NCBI GenBank assembly: GCA_900538305.1
Contig: UPXY01000013.1
Span: 1-55,951 of the forward strand
DNA from: an uncultured Collinsella sp.
GTDB taxonomy: Bacteria > Actinomycetota > Coriobacteriia > Coriobacteriales > Coriobacteriaceae
Length of the DNA: 55,951 nt
Direction: 5' to 3'
Below, piece after piece: positions 17,790-25,674 of this stretch (positions are counted from its first letter, which is position 1; every line of letters starts with the position of its first letter). The notes below the pieces were generated by a model. The model searched no databases and was not told the origin of the DNA. It worked only from the letters and a program-made list of their open reading frames with translations. Made by a program: the position numbers and the translations under genes.

Positions 17790-17868
17790 GCCAGCCATTG
17801 GGGACGGGGGTTATTGGCTGGCCCGCCATTGGCTGACCCGCCAATAACCCCCGTCCCCATTGGCTGGC
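17790..17868. repeat. Head-to-head pair of 33-nt palindromic repeats
   Basis: One unit at 17790-17822 and an inverted unit at 17836-17868. Their 25-nt cores (17794-17818, 17840-17864) are reverse complements with one mismatch, so the RNA would form a very stable hairpin. Position between DUF554 and the TerB operon suits a terminator. Confidence 0.85.
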
Positions 17869-17953
17869 GGCAATAATTTTCGAACATACGTTTGCTTTTA
17901 TAGTAGAATGGAAAGTTGAAGAACGCTCGCAGGATGACGGGAGGGAGGTGCGC

Positions 17954-19837
17954 ATGGAACCCGCAGGAAGGTCGACGGAAGAGAAGCTTCGCGCCATCCA
18001 GGAGCTCATCAGCAACATCACCTCGAGCGACCGCATGCGCACGAGCTCCCATTTCTCGAGTACCGTCTATCGCGACGAGCCCATCCTCACCACCGGGCGC
18101 AAGATGGCGAGCTACCTGCCCGAACGGTACCGCGAGATGAGAGCGATCTCGCGCTGGGAAGAGGGCGAGCCACACGGCCGCTGGCTCAGCGAGGCGGAGC
18201 TCTTCTACCGCCAGGGTATGTTCATGGCCGATTTCGAAGACGATTGCCCCTACACCGGTGAGTTCAAGAGTTACTATCCCACGTACAACGCATTGAGCGA
18301 CCGCCAACTGCGCGGGTACTTCACCTGGCGCACGCAGGTGAGGCACGGCGTTATCCAAAAGACGTCGCTTTCGTTCGTATACCTGTACATCTACGAGCTC
18401 ATCTGCGGCATCGGCGTCGCGAACGCGCGCGAGGGGTTCGCGCAGCTCAAGGAAATCTGGCAGACGTATCGCGAGTTCTCACCAGAGCTCGACCGCTTCA
18501 TGGTCACATGGCTCCGCGACTATGCGGTCTACCATGGGCTCGACCCTGCACTTCTGGCTGACGACCCCGCCATCGCCTTCGATCGCGCGCTCCTGCGGCT
18601 TGTTCAGGCAAGCGCACCATTCGACCCCGCCGTCCTAAATAGCATCGATGTCATCGTGGCGAGGGAAGGGGCTGCCGAAAGCAGCGACTCGCCACAAAAG
18701 CTCGAAGGCGCGTTCGCGCTGCCGCCCGACGAGGCGCGCGAACAGGAGCTGCTTGAAGCTATCGACGCGCTATCCACCTATCGCGTGCGGCTCGCGAGGT
18801 CGTACAAAGATTACCCCGACGACCTCAGGCATGTTGTATGCGCGGTCTACGTGCGACTTCTTGGTTATTACCGAAAGCACCGGGCGGAGGGGCTCATCGA
18901 GAGCATGTTCGGCGAACAAGCGCGGATGCCCTATACGATGTTCGCGAGCGCCGTATTTTTCGAAACGAAGCGGCATGAAAACGCGGACTATGCGCTCGAC
19001 CCCATCCATTGGTACCGCTGTCGGAACGGCCGATGGGAATGCATCCGCACGTACGGCGCGCGCGAGAAGAGCACCCTGCTCGGATCTGTGCTGCGTGCCT
19101 GCGACCGCAAGCTGCGCGATGCGCTCTCCTACCCGCATCCCATCAAGGAGAAGAAGATACCGAAGTATCTGGACGCGATGATCGACAAGGAGATCGCGAC
19201 GTGGCTTGCATGGAAGGAAAAGCACGCTCCCCGGCGCATCGATATCGACCTCTCGCAGCTAGCGGAAATCCGGAGCACGGCCGCGGAGATTCGGGAGGCG
19301 CTGCTGACAGATGAGGAGCGAGAAGGTGCCCCGGTCAAATGCAGCCGAGAAGAATCGGCCGAGGGGTTCGGCACCATCGTCCCGTGCTCAAACAGTCCTC
19401 GTCAATTCGCCTTCGGCGAATTTCCTGCGGAACTGCGCCGGGACGATGGTGCCGAACCCCCGGAAAACGATATTCTGCTCGCCTCCACATGCCCGTCCGC
19501 ACGGGAGGATATAGTTGTCCCGGAGGGTGACGCTGCTGAAGCCGCTTGCGACCTGGGAGGGTCGAGAGACGGTCACGTACAAGCGGGCGTGGATGCCCTT
19601 CATACGGGTGGTGTCGATGGGTCGTCACTGCTCTCTGAGGGTGAACGGGAGTACCTGCTGGGGCTGCTTGCAGGAGATGCTGAGGTGCCGTCGGGGGTCT
19701 CGGAGGACATGCTCGTCGACGGAATCAACGAGAAGCTGTTCGACGTGGTGGGCGATACGGTCATTGAGTTTGGCGCCGACGGGGCGCAGGTTATCGAGGA
19801 TTACGCGGACGAGGTTCGAGGGGTGCTGGGATTATGA
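17954..19837 (+). CDS. TerB-N/TerB-C domain protein
   Basis: 627 residues. ATG 17954 is 6 nt after GGGAGG; an in-frame GTG at 17948 overlaps that site. The N-terminal TerB-N domain (about 40-200) shows GRWLSEAELFYRQGM, LSDRQLRGYFTWRTQVRHG and SFVYLYIYELICGIGV. The last about 70 residues form a TerB-C domain with DGINEKLFDVVGDTVIE and a final YADEVRGVL. Such proteins recur with ATPases and helicases in stress/defence operons (known for the family). It overlaps the ATPase gene by ATGA, and a helicase follows. A 98-nt palindrome sits in codons about 470-503, in a variable linker. Confidence 0.85.
   Translation: MEPAGRSTEEKLRAIQELISNITSSDRMRTSSHFSSTVYRDEPILTTGRKMASYLPERYREMRAISRWEEGEPHGRWLSEAELFYRQGMFMADFEDDCPYTGEFKSYYPTYNALSDRQLRGYFTWRTQVRHGVIQKTSLSFVYLYIYELICGIGVANAREGFAQLKEIWQTYREFSPELDRFMVTWLRDYAVYHGLDPALLADDPAIAFDRALLRLVQASAPFDPAVLNSIDVIVAREGAAESSDSPQKLEGAFALPPDEAREQELLEAIDALSTYRVRLARSYKDYPDDLRHVVCAVYVRLLGYYRKHRAEGLIESMFGEQARMPYTMFASAVFFETKRHENADYALDPIHWYRCRNGRWECIRTYGAREKSTLLGSVLRACDRKLRDALSYPHPIKEKKIPKYLDAMIDKEIATWLAWKEKHAPRRIDIDLSQLAEIRSTAAEIREALLTDEEREGAPVKCSREESAEGFGTIVPCSNSPRQFAFGEFPAELRRDDGAEPPENDILLASTCPSAREDIVVPEGDAAEAACDLGGSRDGHVQAGVDALHTGGVDGSSLLSEGEREYLLGLLAGDAEVPSGVSEDMLVDGINEKLFDVVGDTVIEFGADGAQVIEDYADEVRGVLGL
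19363..19460. repeat. 98-nt palindrome inside the TerB gene
   Basis: Perfect 22-nt outer arms (19363-19384 and 19439-19460, core TTCGGCACCATCGTCCCG) and an inner perfect AATTCGCC-TTC-GGCGAATT hairpin (19404-19422). It shares GTCCTCG and CTGCGGAA with the 98-nt palindrome behind purL. Confidence 0.85.
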
Positions 19838-21330
19838 GTGAACGTACCGGTAGCGGGGCAGTAACGAATGCTGGTGTGGTACCGCGCGTGCCCAAGCGCG
19901 TGGCCGCCGTGATCTTGAACTCGCTCAAGGGCGGCGTGGTGCCGCGCATCGGCCTGCCCTACATCACCGTGGGGCGCGAGACCGAGATTCGCGCGCTTCT
20001 CACGGACCTCTCGCTCATCGCAGACGGCGGCGCGAGCTTCCGCTTCCTGGTGGGACGATACGGCAGCGGCAAGAGCTTCCTCTTGCAGACGATTCGCACG
20101 CACGCCATGGGCGAAGGCTTCGTCGTGGCCGACGCCGACCTCTCCCCCGAACGACGCCTGCAGGGCGGCCAAGGTCAGGGTCTTGCCACCTACCGCGAGC
20201 TTATCCGCAACCTCTCCACCAAAACGCGGCCAGAAGGCGGAGCCCTCGGCCTCGTGCTCGACCGCTGGGTCGCCAGCACGAACCAACCAATGGGGACGGG
20301 GGTTATTGGCTGGCGCGACTCATTTGGGACAGATTTCGATGAGTCATCCGTTGAAGGGACGGGAGCAAAATCGACCGGCTCGAATCCCGTTGGCTCATCC
20401 GCAGAGCAGGTCCTCCGCAGCCAGCTCGCACCCCTTGAGGAACTGGTGCACGGGTTCGAGTTCACCCGCATGCTGCGCATCTACCGCGACGCCAGCATTG
20501 AGGGCGACGACGAGCGCAAATCCTGCGCGCTCAAGTGGTTCCGCGGCGAATACCGCACCAAGACGGAAGCGAAAGCGGAGCTCGGCACCTCGACCATCAT
20601 CGGCGACGACGACTGGTACGACTACGTGAAGCTCTTCGCGGCGTTCCTCACCGGCGCGGGCTACAAGGGACTGCTCGTGCTCATCGACGAGCTCGTGAAC
20701 CTGTTCAAGATTCCCAACGCCATCACGCGCCAGTACAACTACGAGAAGATTCTCACCATGTACAACGACACGCTGCAGGGCAAGGCACGGCACTTAGGGA
20801 TCATCATGGGCGGCACGCCGCAATCTATCGAAGACCGGCGGCGCGGCATGTTCAGCTACGAGGCGCTCCGCAGCCGCCTCACGCAGGGGCGCTTCGCCAC
20901 GGAGGGCATGCGCGACATGCTCGCGCCCATCATCCACCTGCATCCCCTCACCTACGAGGAGCTCTTGGTGCTCATCGAGAAGCTGCAGCAGATCCATGCC
21001 GGGTACTTCGGTTACGCGCCGCGGCTCACCACGGAGCATCTGGTGCAGTTCCTCAAGATCGAGTTCGGCCGCGTGGGGGCGGACACGCACCTCACGCCGC
21101 GCGAGGTCATCCGCGACTTCATCGAGCTTCTGGACATCGCGTATCAGAACCCGAATGCGCCGGTGGAAGGGCTGCTGGGCAGCGTAGGCGGCACGGCGGG
21201 CGGAGGCGGCGCTGCGGGCGATGGCGGCACAAGCGTAAGCGGCGCTACCGACGCGACGACGGCCAGCGCCTCCGCGAGCAGCGGCACCGGCGAACGCTCT
21301 CCCACCGAATTCGCCGAGTTCACCATCTAG
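19834..21330 (+). CDS. BrxC/BrxD-family (DUF2791) ATP-binding protein
   Basis: 498 residues. ATG 19834 overlaps the TerB-gene TGA. Walker A GRYGSGKS (74-81) and Walker B LLVLIDEL (280-287), followed by GGTPQSIEDRRRGMFSYEALRSRL, match the BREX ATPase family of BrxD size. In BREX systems such ATPases work with a helicase on DNA; here a helicase follows but no PglZ, PglX methylase or BrxL is present. Oddities: two palindromic repeats (20282-20314, 20316-20348) give an in-frame insert of about 40 residues (150-190) containing GTGVIGWRDSFG. The last about 48 residues are Gly/Ser/Ala/Thr-rich. Confidence 0.87.
   Translation: MSERTGSGAVTNAGVVPRVPKRVAAVILNSLKGGVVPRIGLPYITVGRETEIRALLTDLSLIADGGASFRFLVGRYGSGKSFLLQTIRTHAMGEGFVVADADLSPERRLQGGQGQGLATYRELIRNLSTKTRPEGGALGLVLDRWVASTNQPMGTGVIGWRDSFGTDFDESSVEGTGAKSTGSNPVGSSAEQVLRSQLAPLEELVHGFEFTRMLRIYRDASIEGDDERKSCALKWFRGEYRTKTEAKAELGTSTIIGDDDWYDYVKLFAAFLTGAGYKGLLVLIDELVNLFKIPNAITRQYNYEKILTMYNDTLQGKARHLGIIMGGTPQSIEDRRRGMFSYEALRSRLTQGRFATEGMRDMLAPIIHLHPLTYEELLVLIEKLQQIHAGYFGYAPRLTTEHLVQFLKIEFGRVGADTHLTPREVIRDFIELLDIAYQNPNAPVEGLLGSVGGTAGGGGAAGDGGTSVSGATDATTASASASSGTGERSPTEFAEFTI
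20282..20348. repeat. Two 33-nt palindromic repeats inside the ATPase gene
   Basis: Unit 1 (20282-20314) has ACCAACCAA ... TTGGCTGG arms around GGGGACGGGGG and is nearly the same as 17790-17822. Unit 2 (20316-20348) has GACTCAT/ATGAGTC arms. Both are 33 nt, so each keeps the frame with 11 codons. Confidence 0.85.
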
Positions 21331-21333
21331 CGC

Positions 21334-21486
21334 GTGGGACTCTAAGACCTGGTGTCAGAATCCCATGCGACAACGTCGACATTTTTCGCCATTTTTCTCC
21401 TCGCGAACGGTAAAACTGTCGGAAAATGTCGACGTCGTTTGCCACGGCGGAACGTGGGACTCTGAGACCTGGTGATAAAGTCCCAT
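21334..21486. repeat. Palindrome cluster between ATPase and helicase genes
   Basis: Two 33-nt direct copies starting GTGGGACTCT and ending TCCCAT (21334-21366 and 21454-21486) flank an inverted repeat with perfect 13-nt arms ACGTCGACATTTT (21373-21385, 21423-21435). The second copy ends 18 nt before the helicase ATG. Confidence 0.85.
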
Positions 21487-21504
21487 TTAGGGAAGGAGGC
21501 GGCT

Positions 21505-23892
21505 ATGGGCATCTTCGAACGCTATGCACCGTTCGTGCAAGACTTCATCTACGACCACGCATGGGAGAACCTGCGCGGCATCCAAGTCGCCGCCGGCGAA
21601 GCGATCTTCAACACCGATGAAAACGTGCTGCTCACCGCCTCGACCGCTTCGGGCAAAACGGAAGCGGCCTTCTTCCCCATCCTCACAGACCTGTGGGAGA
21701 ACCCGCCCTCAAGCGTGGGCGCGCTCTACGTGGCGCCGCTCAAAGCCCTCATCAACGACCAATTCATGCGTCTGAACGACCTCTGCGAAGAGGCCGATAT
21801 CCCCGTGTGGCACTGGCATGGCGATGTCTCGTCCTCGCATAAGCAGAAGCTGCTGAAACACCCGAGCGGCATCCTGCAGATCACGCCGGAATCACTCGAG
21901 GCGCTGCTCATGCATCGACACATGGCGGTGCCGCGCCTCTTCCACGACCTGCGCTTCGTGGTGATCGACGAGGTGCATTCGCTGTTGCGCGGCGACCGCG
22001 GCGGGCAGACGCTCTGCCTGGTGGAGCGCTTGAGCCGCATGGCGGGCGTGAACCCCCGGCGCATCGGCCTTTCCGCGACCATCGGCGACCCAGAGCGCAC
22101 AGGCGCCTTCCTCTCCAGCGGCACCGGACGCGGCTGCATCATCCCGCGCTTCGAAGAGCCCGGGCGCACGTGGCGGCTCTCGATGGAACACTTCTACCTA
22201 ACGGGCCCGCAGGCTGTCGAGCGCGCGGCAACCGAAATGCCCAAGCGTGCAGACGGCGCGGTGGAAGCCGACGTCCTGTCGGTAGAGCGGGTCGAGGACA
22301 CAGATGAGACTTTAGCACCTGGTGCCAAAGTCTCATTGCCGGAGGCAGGTGAGACTCTACCGCCCGGCGCTGGAGTCCCGCCCGCCGGCACCGGCCTCGC
22401 ACCGCGCGTCACCGATACCGCACCGGAAAACGCCGACCCCGGCATAGGCTACATTTTCGAGCGCACGCGCGGCCACAAATGCCTCGTCTTCGTGAACTCG
22501 CGCGAGGAGGCCGAGGCCGTATGCACGATGCTCCGCAGCTACTGCGAGGCGACGCACGAGCCCGACCGCTTCCTCATCCACCACGGCAACCTCTCTTCGA
22601 GCCTGCGCGAGAGCGCCGAGGATATCATGCGCGACGACGAGCGACTCGACACCACGGTCACTACCGCCACGCTCGAGCTCGGCATCGATATCGGGCGGCT
22701 CGAGCGCGCCTTCCAAATCGACGCGCCGTTCACCGTGTCGAGCTTCCTGCAGCGCATGGGACGCACGGGCAGGCGCGGCGCCCCGCCGGAGATGCACTTC
22801 GTCATGCGCGAAGAGCAGCCGGAGCCGCGCACGACCATGCCGGAGACCATCCCGTGGAAGCTCCTACAGGGCATTGCACTCGTGCAGCTTACGCGCGAGG
22901 AGCACTGGGTTGAGCCGCCGCGCCTCGACCGCCTGCCCTACAGCCTGCTTTACCACCAGACCATGGCCACGCTCGCCTCGTGCGGGGAGCTCACGCCGGC
23001 AGAGCTCGCCCAGCGCGTGCTCACCCTCTCCTATTTCCACCGCGTCTCCGCCGAGGATTTCCGCGTGCTCTTGCGCCATCTGCTCGAAACGGAGCAGATC
23101 CAGGCAACCGAGGCGGGCAGCCTCATCGTGGGGCTTGCGGGCGAGCGCATCACGAACTCGTTCAAGTTTTACGCCGTGTTCCAGGAAAACGAGGAGTTCA
23201 CCGTGCGCTGCGAGAGCGCAGAGCTCGGCACCATCGTGAACCCGCCGCCCCCGGGAGAGCGCATCGCCATCGCCGGGCACTGCTGGCTTGTGGAGGAAGT
23301 GGACTGGAAGCGCCACCTTGTGTACTGCACGCAGGTGAAAGGTCGCGTGCCGGCGTACTTCGGCGACTGCGCGGGCGACATCGACACGCACGTGCTCGAG
23401 CGCATGCGCCGCGTGCTGTCGGAGCACGAGGTATACCCCTACCTGCTCGACAACGCGCGGGCGCGCTTGCGCCAAGCACGTTGGACAGCCGAGCAGAGTG
23501 GCGCGGCAAAGCAGCCCCTCATCAACCTGGGCGGCGACACCTGGGTACTCTTCCCCTGGCTCGGGAGCTATGCGTTCCTGGCGCTCGAGCGGCTGCTCAA
23601 GATCAAGTGCGCAGGCGAGATCGGGCTCCGCGGCCTCGACCCGGCGCGTCCGTACTACATCCAATTCCGCATGCGCGCAGACGAGGACACGTTCTGGAGC
23701 GTGCTCGAGACGGAGGCCGAGAAGGACTTCGACCCCCTCGACCTCGTCTACCCCGGCGAGGTGCCCTACTTCGACAAGTACGACGAGCTGCTGCCCGCAG
23801 AGCTCGTGCGCAAAGGCTTCGCCGAAGGCGTGCTCGATATCGAAGGCATGCGCGCCCGCGTGCGTGAGTGGTGCGCCGCCCGTCGCGGTTGA
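21505..23892 (+). CDS. DEAD/DEAH helicase, Lhr/BrxHI-like
   Basis: 795 residues. ATG 21505 follows AAGGAGGC; a longer frame starts inside a repeat. Superfamily 2 motifs: TASTASGKTEA (Walker A, Lys51), VVIDEVHSLL (DEVH, about residue 154), GLSATIGDP (III), ELGIDIG and QRMGRTGRRG (VI), then an Lhr-like winged-helix region with a long C-terminal domain. It probably unwinds or remodels DNA with the upstream ATPase and TerB proteins. Two 33-nt repeats in the same frame add DETLAPGAKVSL and GETLPPGAGVPP (about 267-292) between the two RecA lobes, a tolerant position. The gap from the ATPase gene is 174 nt, so a separate promoter is possible. Confidence 0.88.
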   Translation: MGIFERYAPFVQDFIYDHAWENLRGIQVAAGEAIFNTDENVLLTASTASGKTEAAFFPILTDLWENPPSSVGALYVAPLKALINDQFMRLNDLCEEADIPVWHWHGDVSSSHKQKLLKHPSGILQITPESLEALLMHRHMAVPRLFHDLRFVVIDEVHSLLRGDRGGQTLCLVERLSRMAGVNPRRIGLSATIGDPERTGAFLSSGTGRGCIIPRFEEPGRTWRLSMEHFYLTGPQAVERAATEMPKRADGAVEADVLSVERVEDTDETLAPGAKVSLPEAGETLPPGAGVPPAGTGLAPRVTDTAPENADPGIGYIFERTRGHKCLVFVNSREEAEAVCTMLRSYCEATHEPDRFLIHHGNLSSSLRESAEDIMRDDERLDTTVTTATLELGIDIGRLERAFQIDAPFTVSSFLQRMGRTGRRGAPPEMHFVMREEQPEPRTTMPETIPWKLLQGIALVQLTREEHWVEPPRLDRLPYSLLYHQTMATLASCGELTPAELAQRVLTLSYFHRVSAEDFRVLLRHLLETEQIQATEAGSLIVGLAGERITNSFKFYAVFQENEEFTVRCESAELGTIVNPPPPGERIAIAGHCWLVEEVDWKRHLVYCTQVKGRVPAYFGDCAGDIDTHVLERMRRVLSEHEVYPYLLDNARARLRQARWTAEQSGAAKQPLINLGGDTWVLFPWLGSYAFLALERLLKIKCAGEIGLRGLDPARPYYIQFRMRADEDTFWSVLETEAEKDFDPLDLVYPGEVPYFDKYDELLPAELVRKGFAEGVLDIEGMRARVREWCAARRG
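22304..22381. repeat. Two 33-nt palindromic repeats inside the helicase gene
   Basis: 22304-22336 (ATGAGACTTTAGCACC ... CTCAT, nearly perfect palindrome) and 22349-22381 (diverged copy). Both belong to the same subfamily as 21334-21366 and 21454-21486 and lie in the same codon phase. Confidence 0.88.
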
Positions 23893-23926
23893 TTGGGGAC
23901 GGGTTCGTTCCAACCCATCCCCTCGG

Positions 23927-24421
23927 CTACAGAGACGACAGCGTTATGTACGTGAGCGCATCCGCCGCATCCATGGCATTCACGGGGCTGTGCCGCAGGA
24001 ACCGCTCGTCATTCGTGACGAGTACATCGGCATGGCAACGCGATGCCGCGGCCGCCACGAGCGCATCTTCGAAATCATGCATCTGGCTTCGAAATTTCCC
24101 CGCAAGCCATACGTCTGAGACATCTACCGCAACCGGCGTGGCGATCTCTTGCATGTTCTGGACACACGCCCAGGCGTATGCTTCCGCCGAGCGTGCATCC
24201 TCCTCGCTCAGCACGCCATTCACCGTCCTACTTTGGCGCTTCAATGCGCTAGAGAGCGCATAGTACACGTCCTTAAGGCTGCTCACAGCGAATGCCAACG
24301 TCACGCCCCGTTCGAATGCAGTGTCGAGCAAGACATGGGCGCGCATATGCTGTTTGCGATCACCGTCAAAAGCATCGATCCAGATATTCGTATCGATAAG
24401 GAGCGTGGGCGCGTTTTTCAT
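23927..24421 (-). CDS. PIN-domain toxin (VapC-like)
   Basis: 164 residues. PIN acidic residues are visible in LLIDTNIWID (Asp10), the central SLKDVYYAL, HDFEDALVAAAA and VTNDERFL. Predicted Mg-dependent RNase. ATG 24421 overlaps the stop of the upstream RHH-type antitoxin (ATGA), the usual antitoxin-toxin coupling. First of two closely similar PIN modules here; the second is at 25675-26106. Confidence 0.9.
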   Translation of the reverse strand: MKNAPTLLIDTNIWIDAFDGDRKQHMRAHVLLDTAFERGVTLAFAVSSLKDVYYALSSALKRQSRTVNGVLSEEDARSAEAYAWACVQNMQEIATPVAVDVSDVWLAGKFRSQMHDFEDALVAAAASRCHADVLVTNDERFLRHSPVNAMDAADALTYITLSSL

Positions 24422-24918
24422 AGCAGATAGCCCTTCTCCCTAAAATGCTCGTCCCTGAGTAGGTCGGTGTATTCCCGATCGGACAATCCCTTACGCTCTG
24501 GATCTTGTTCGGTTATGTTCAGCGTAGTTCGGACATCTTGCCACAGGGAAAGGCATCTATGGTATGCGGCCGCCTTGTGCTGGCGTTCGGCAAGCTCGTC
24601 TGCAGAGGGTTCGGCGGAATCTGGGTCAAGGGTGGTGCGCAATTTCTCCGGTTCGTCCTGATAGCGCACGGCAAGCGACCACAGCATGCGCACCGCCTGT
24701 GTAGGCGTAAGTCCAGCGGCGGCGAGTGCAGCATCGCCCGAAGCTTTCAAATTGGCATCGATACGCGCGTTCACTTGGGATTGTGCGGGCTTTTGTTCAG
24801 GTTTTGCCGAAAGACCCGGTCGAGTCCGCGCTCCACGCGTCGCGCGCGCAGGCCGAAAATCATCCTCCGCAGCTTTCTTACGAACCGGCGCCCCTACCAC
24901 AGCATTCGCCCGAGTCAT
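24418..24918 (-). CDS. RelB/DinJ-like antitoxin of the PIN toxin
   Basis: 166 residues. ATG 24918 after GAGGGGG; a longer upstream frame has no ribosome site. The RHH-like segment is QVNARIDANLKASGDAALAA followed by LTPTQAVRMLWSLAV (about 60-95), as in RelB/DinJ antitoxins. A basic Ala/Arg-rich stretch precedes it and an acidic C-terminal part probably binds the toxin. Pairing of a DinJ-like antitoxin with a PIN toxin is less usual than with RelE, but the ATGA overlap supports it. Confidence 0.8.
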   Translation of the reverse strand: MTRANAVVGAPVRKKAAEDDFRPARATRGARTRPGLSAKPEQKPAQSQVNARIDANLKASGDAALAAAGLTPTQAVRMLWSLAVRYQDEPEKLRTTLDPDSAEPSADELAERQHKAAAYHRCLSLWQDVRTTLNITEQDPERKGLSDREYTDLLRDEHFREKGYLL

Positions 24919-24969
24919 AGCTACCCCCTCGAAATAGCCCACCTTGATGGTAACGCGCTGCGGAACGCC

Positions 24970-25013
24970 TGTAAAGCATGTAAAGCATGTCAAATTACCC
25001 CAGGGGTTTTCGA
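24970..25013 (-). promoter_or_regulatory. Operator-like repeats and palindrome between RelE toxin and antitoxin genes
   Basis: Two adjacent TGTAAAGCA copies (24970-24978, 24979-24987) followed by TGTCAAATT suggest an antitoxin operator. Next to them a TACCCCAGGGGTTTT palindrome (about 24994-25009) resembles the repeated terminator at 11737 and 40157 and sits just after the RelE-gene stop. Confidence 0.45.
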
Positions 25014-25015
25014 CA

Positions 25016-25321
25016 TCACACGTACCGCGCATAATCCTGAAGCGAGTGGAAGATATGCGCGACCATAATCTTGTCGTCGCGATGAGCGTGCAGAACGATG
25101 TAGCGCATCACCGGCATCACCCGATAGCCCCGTGCGGCCACCTCGCTCATACGGCTGAGCGGGTACATCTCTGGCTGCCCGCAAACTAAGGCGATGTTCT
25201 TCTCGAACGCGTCAACGAATCGTGCGGCAGCCGAAGGGCTCGCTAATTCGACAGAGAGATAGCGAACGATGTTTTCGAAATCCATCTGCGCCCGAGGGAG
25301 AAGAACATAACTACAAGCCAT
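25016..25321 (-). CDS. RelE/ParE-family toxin
   Basis: 101 residues. The ParE/RelE fold is recognisable from LLPRAQMDFENIVRYLSVELASPSAA-like N-terminal text (shown in part), the middle YPLSRM, and YRVMPVMRYIVLHAHRDDKIMVAHIFHSLQDY at the end (key residues YRV, YIV, IFHSLQDY). Its ATG overlaps the upstream Phd-type antitoxin gene by 11 nt. May inhibit translation or gyrase depending on subclass, which cannot be told here. Confidence 0.88.
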   Translation of the reverse strand: MACSYVLLPRAQMDFENIVRYLSVELASPSAAARFVDAFEKNIALVCGQPEMYPLSRMSEVAARGYRVMPVMRYIVLHAHRDDKIMVAHIFHSLQDYARYV

Positions 25322-25580
25322 ACTGTTCCCTCATGGCAGCGATAAAGGTGGCACCCTCTACATACTCGCCCTGCTCATATGCATTGTCGGCATCAGCCAG
25401 CACCCGCACGAGGCGCGCTTTTGCAACCTCCTCGCGCATCATGTCGTAGTCCTCGCTGCGCATGACCACGAACTCGCTGTAGCCGTTCTTGGTAACCGTG
25501 ATAGGTTCGGGGGATTCCTTAACGAGCTTGGCGAATGCCGCCGTGTCCTTCATGTCTCTGACCGGAACGCAAACCGCCAT
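25311..25580 (-). CDS. Phd/YefM-family antitoxin
   Basis: 89 residues. Opens VPVRDMKDTAAFAKLVKES, then ITVTKNGYSEFVVMRSEDYD, the typical Phd/YefM DNA-binding fold. The C-terminal acidic helix should cover the RelE/ParE toxin encoded right behind it. The ribosome site is AAGGCGG. Confidence 0.9.
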   Translation of the reverse strand: MAVCVPVRDMKDTAAFAKLVKESPEPITVTKNGYSEFVVMRSEDYDMMREEVAKARLVRVLADADNAYEQGEYVEGATFIAAMREQYGL

Positions 25581-25674
25581 GATCGCCGCCTTTCGCCACT
25601 GCAGTACGTGGCCTTATTGTACCACGGCAAGATAATGCCGAAATGCTCGTCGGAAGTCCGCACTATATCTCTTA

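Noticed and set aside
16889..18358. 489-codon minus-strand frame over DUF554 and the TerB start
   Set aside because: It crosses two credible plus-strand genes and an inverted repeat; shadow.
17954..23892. Complete BREX system
   Set aside because: PglZ, methyltransferase, BrxA/B and BrxL are missing, so only a BREX-like label is justified.
22864..23913. 349-codon minus-strand frame in the helicase gene
   Set aside because: Shadow of the helicase C-terminal region.
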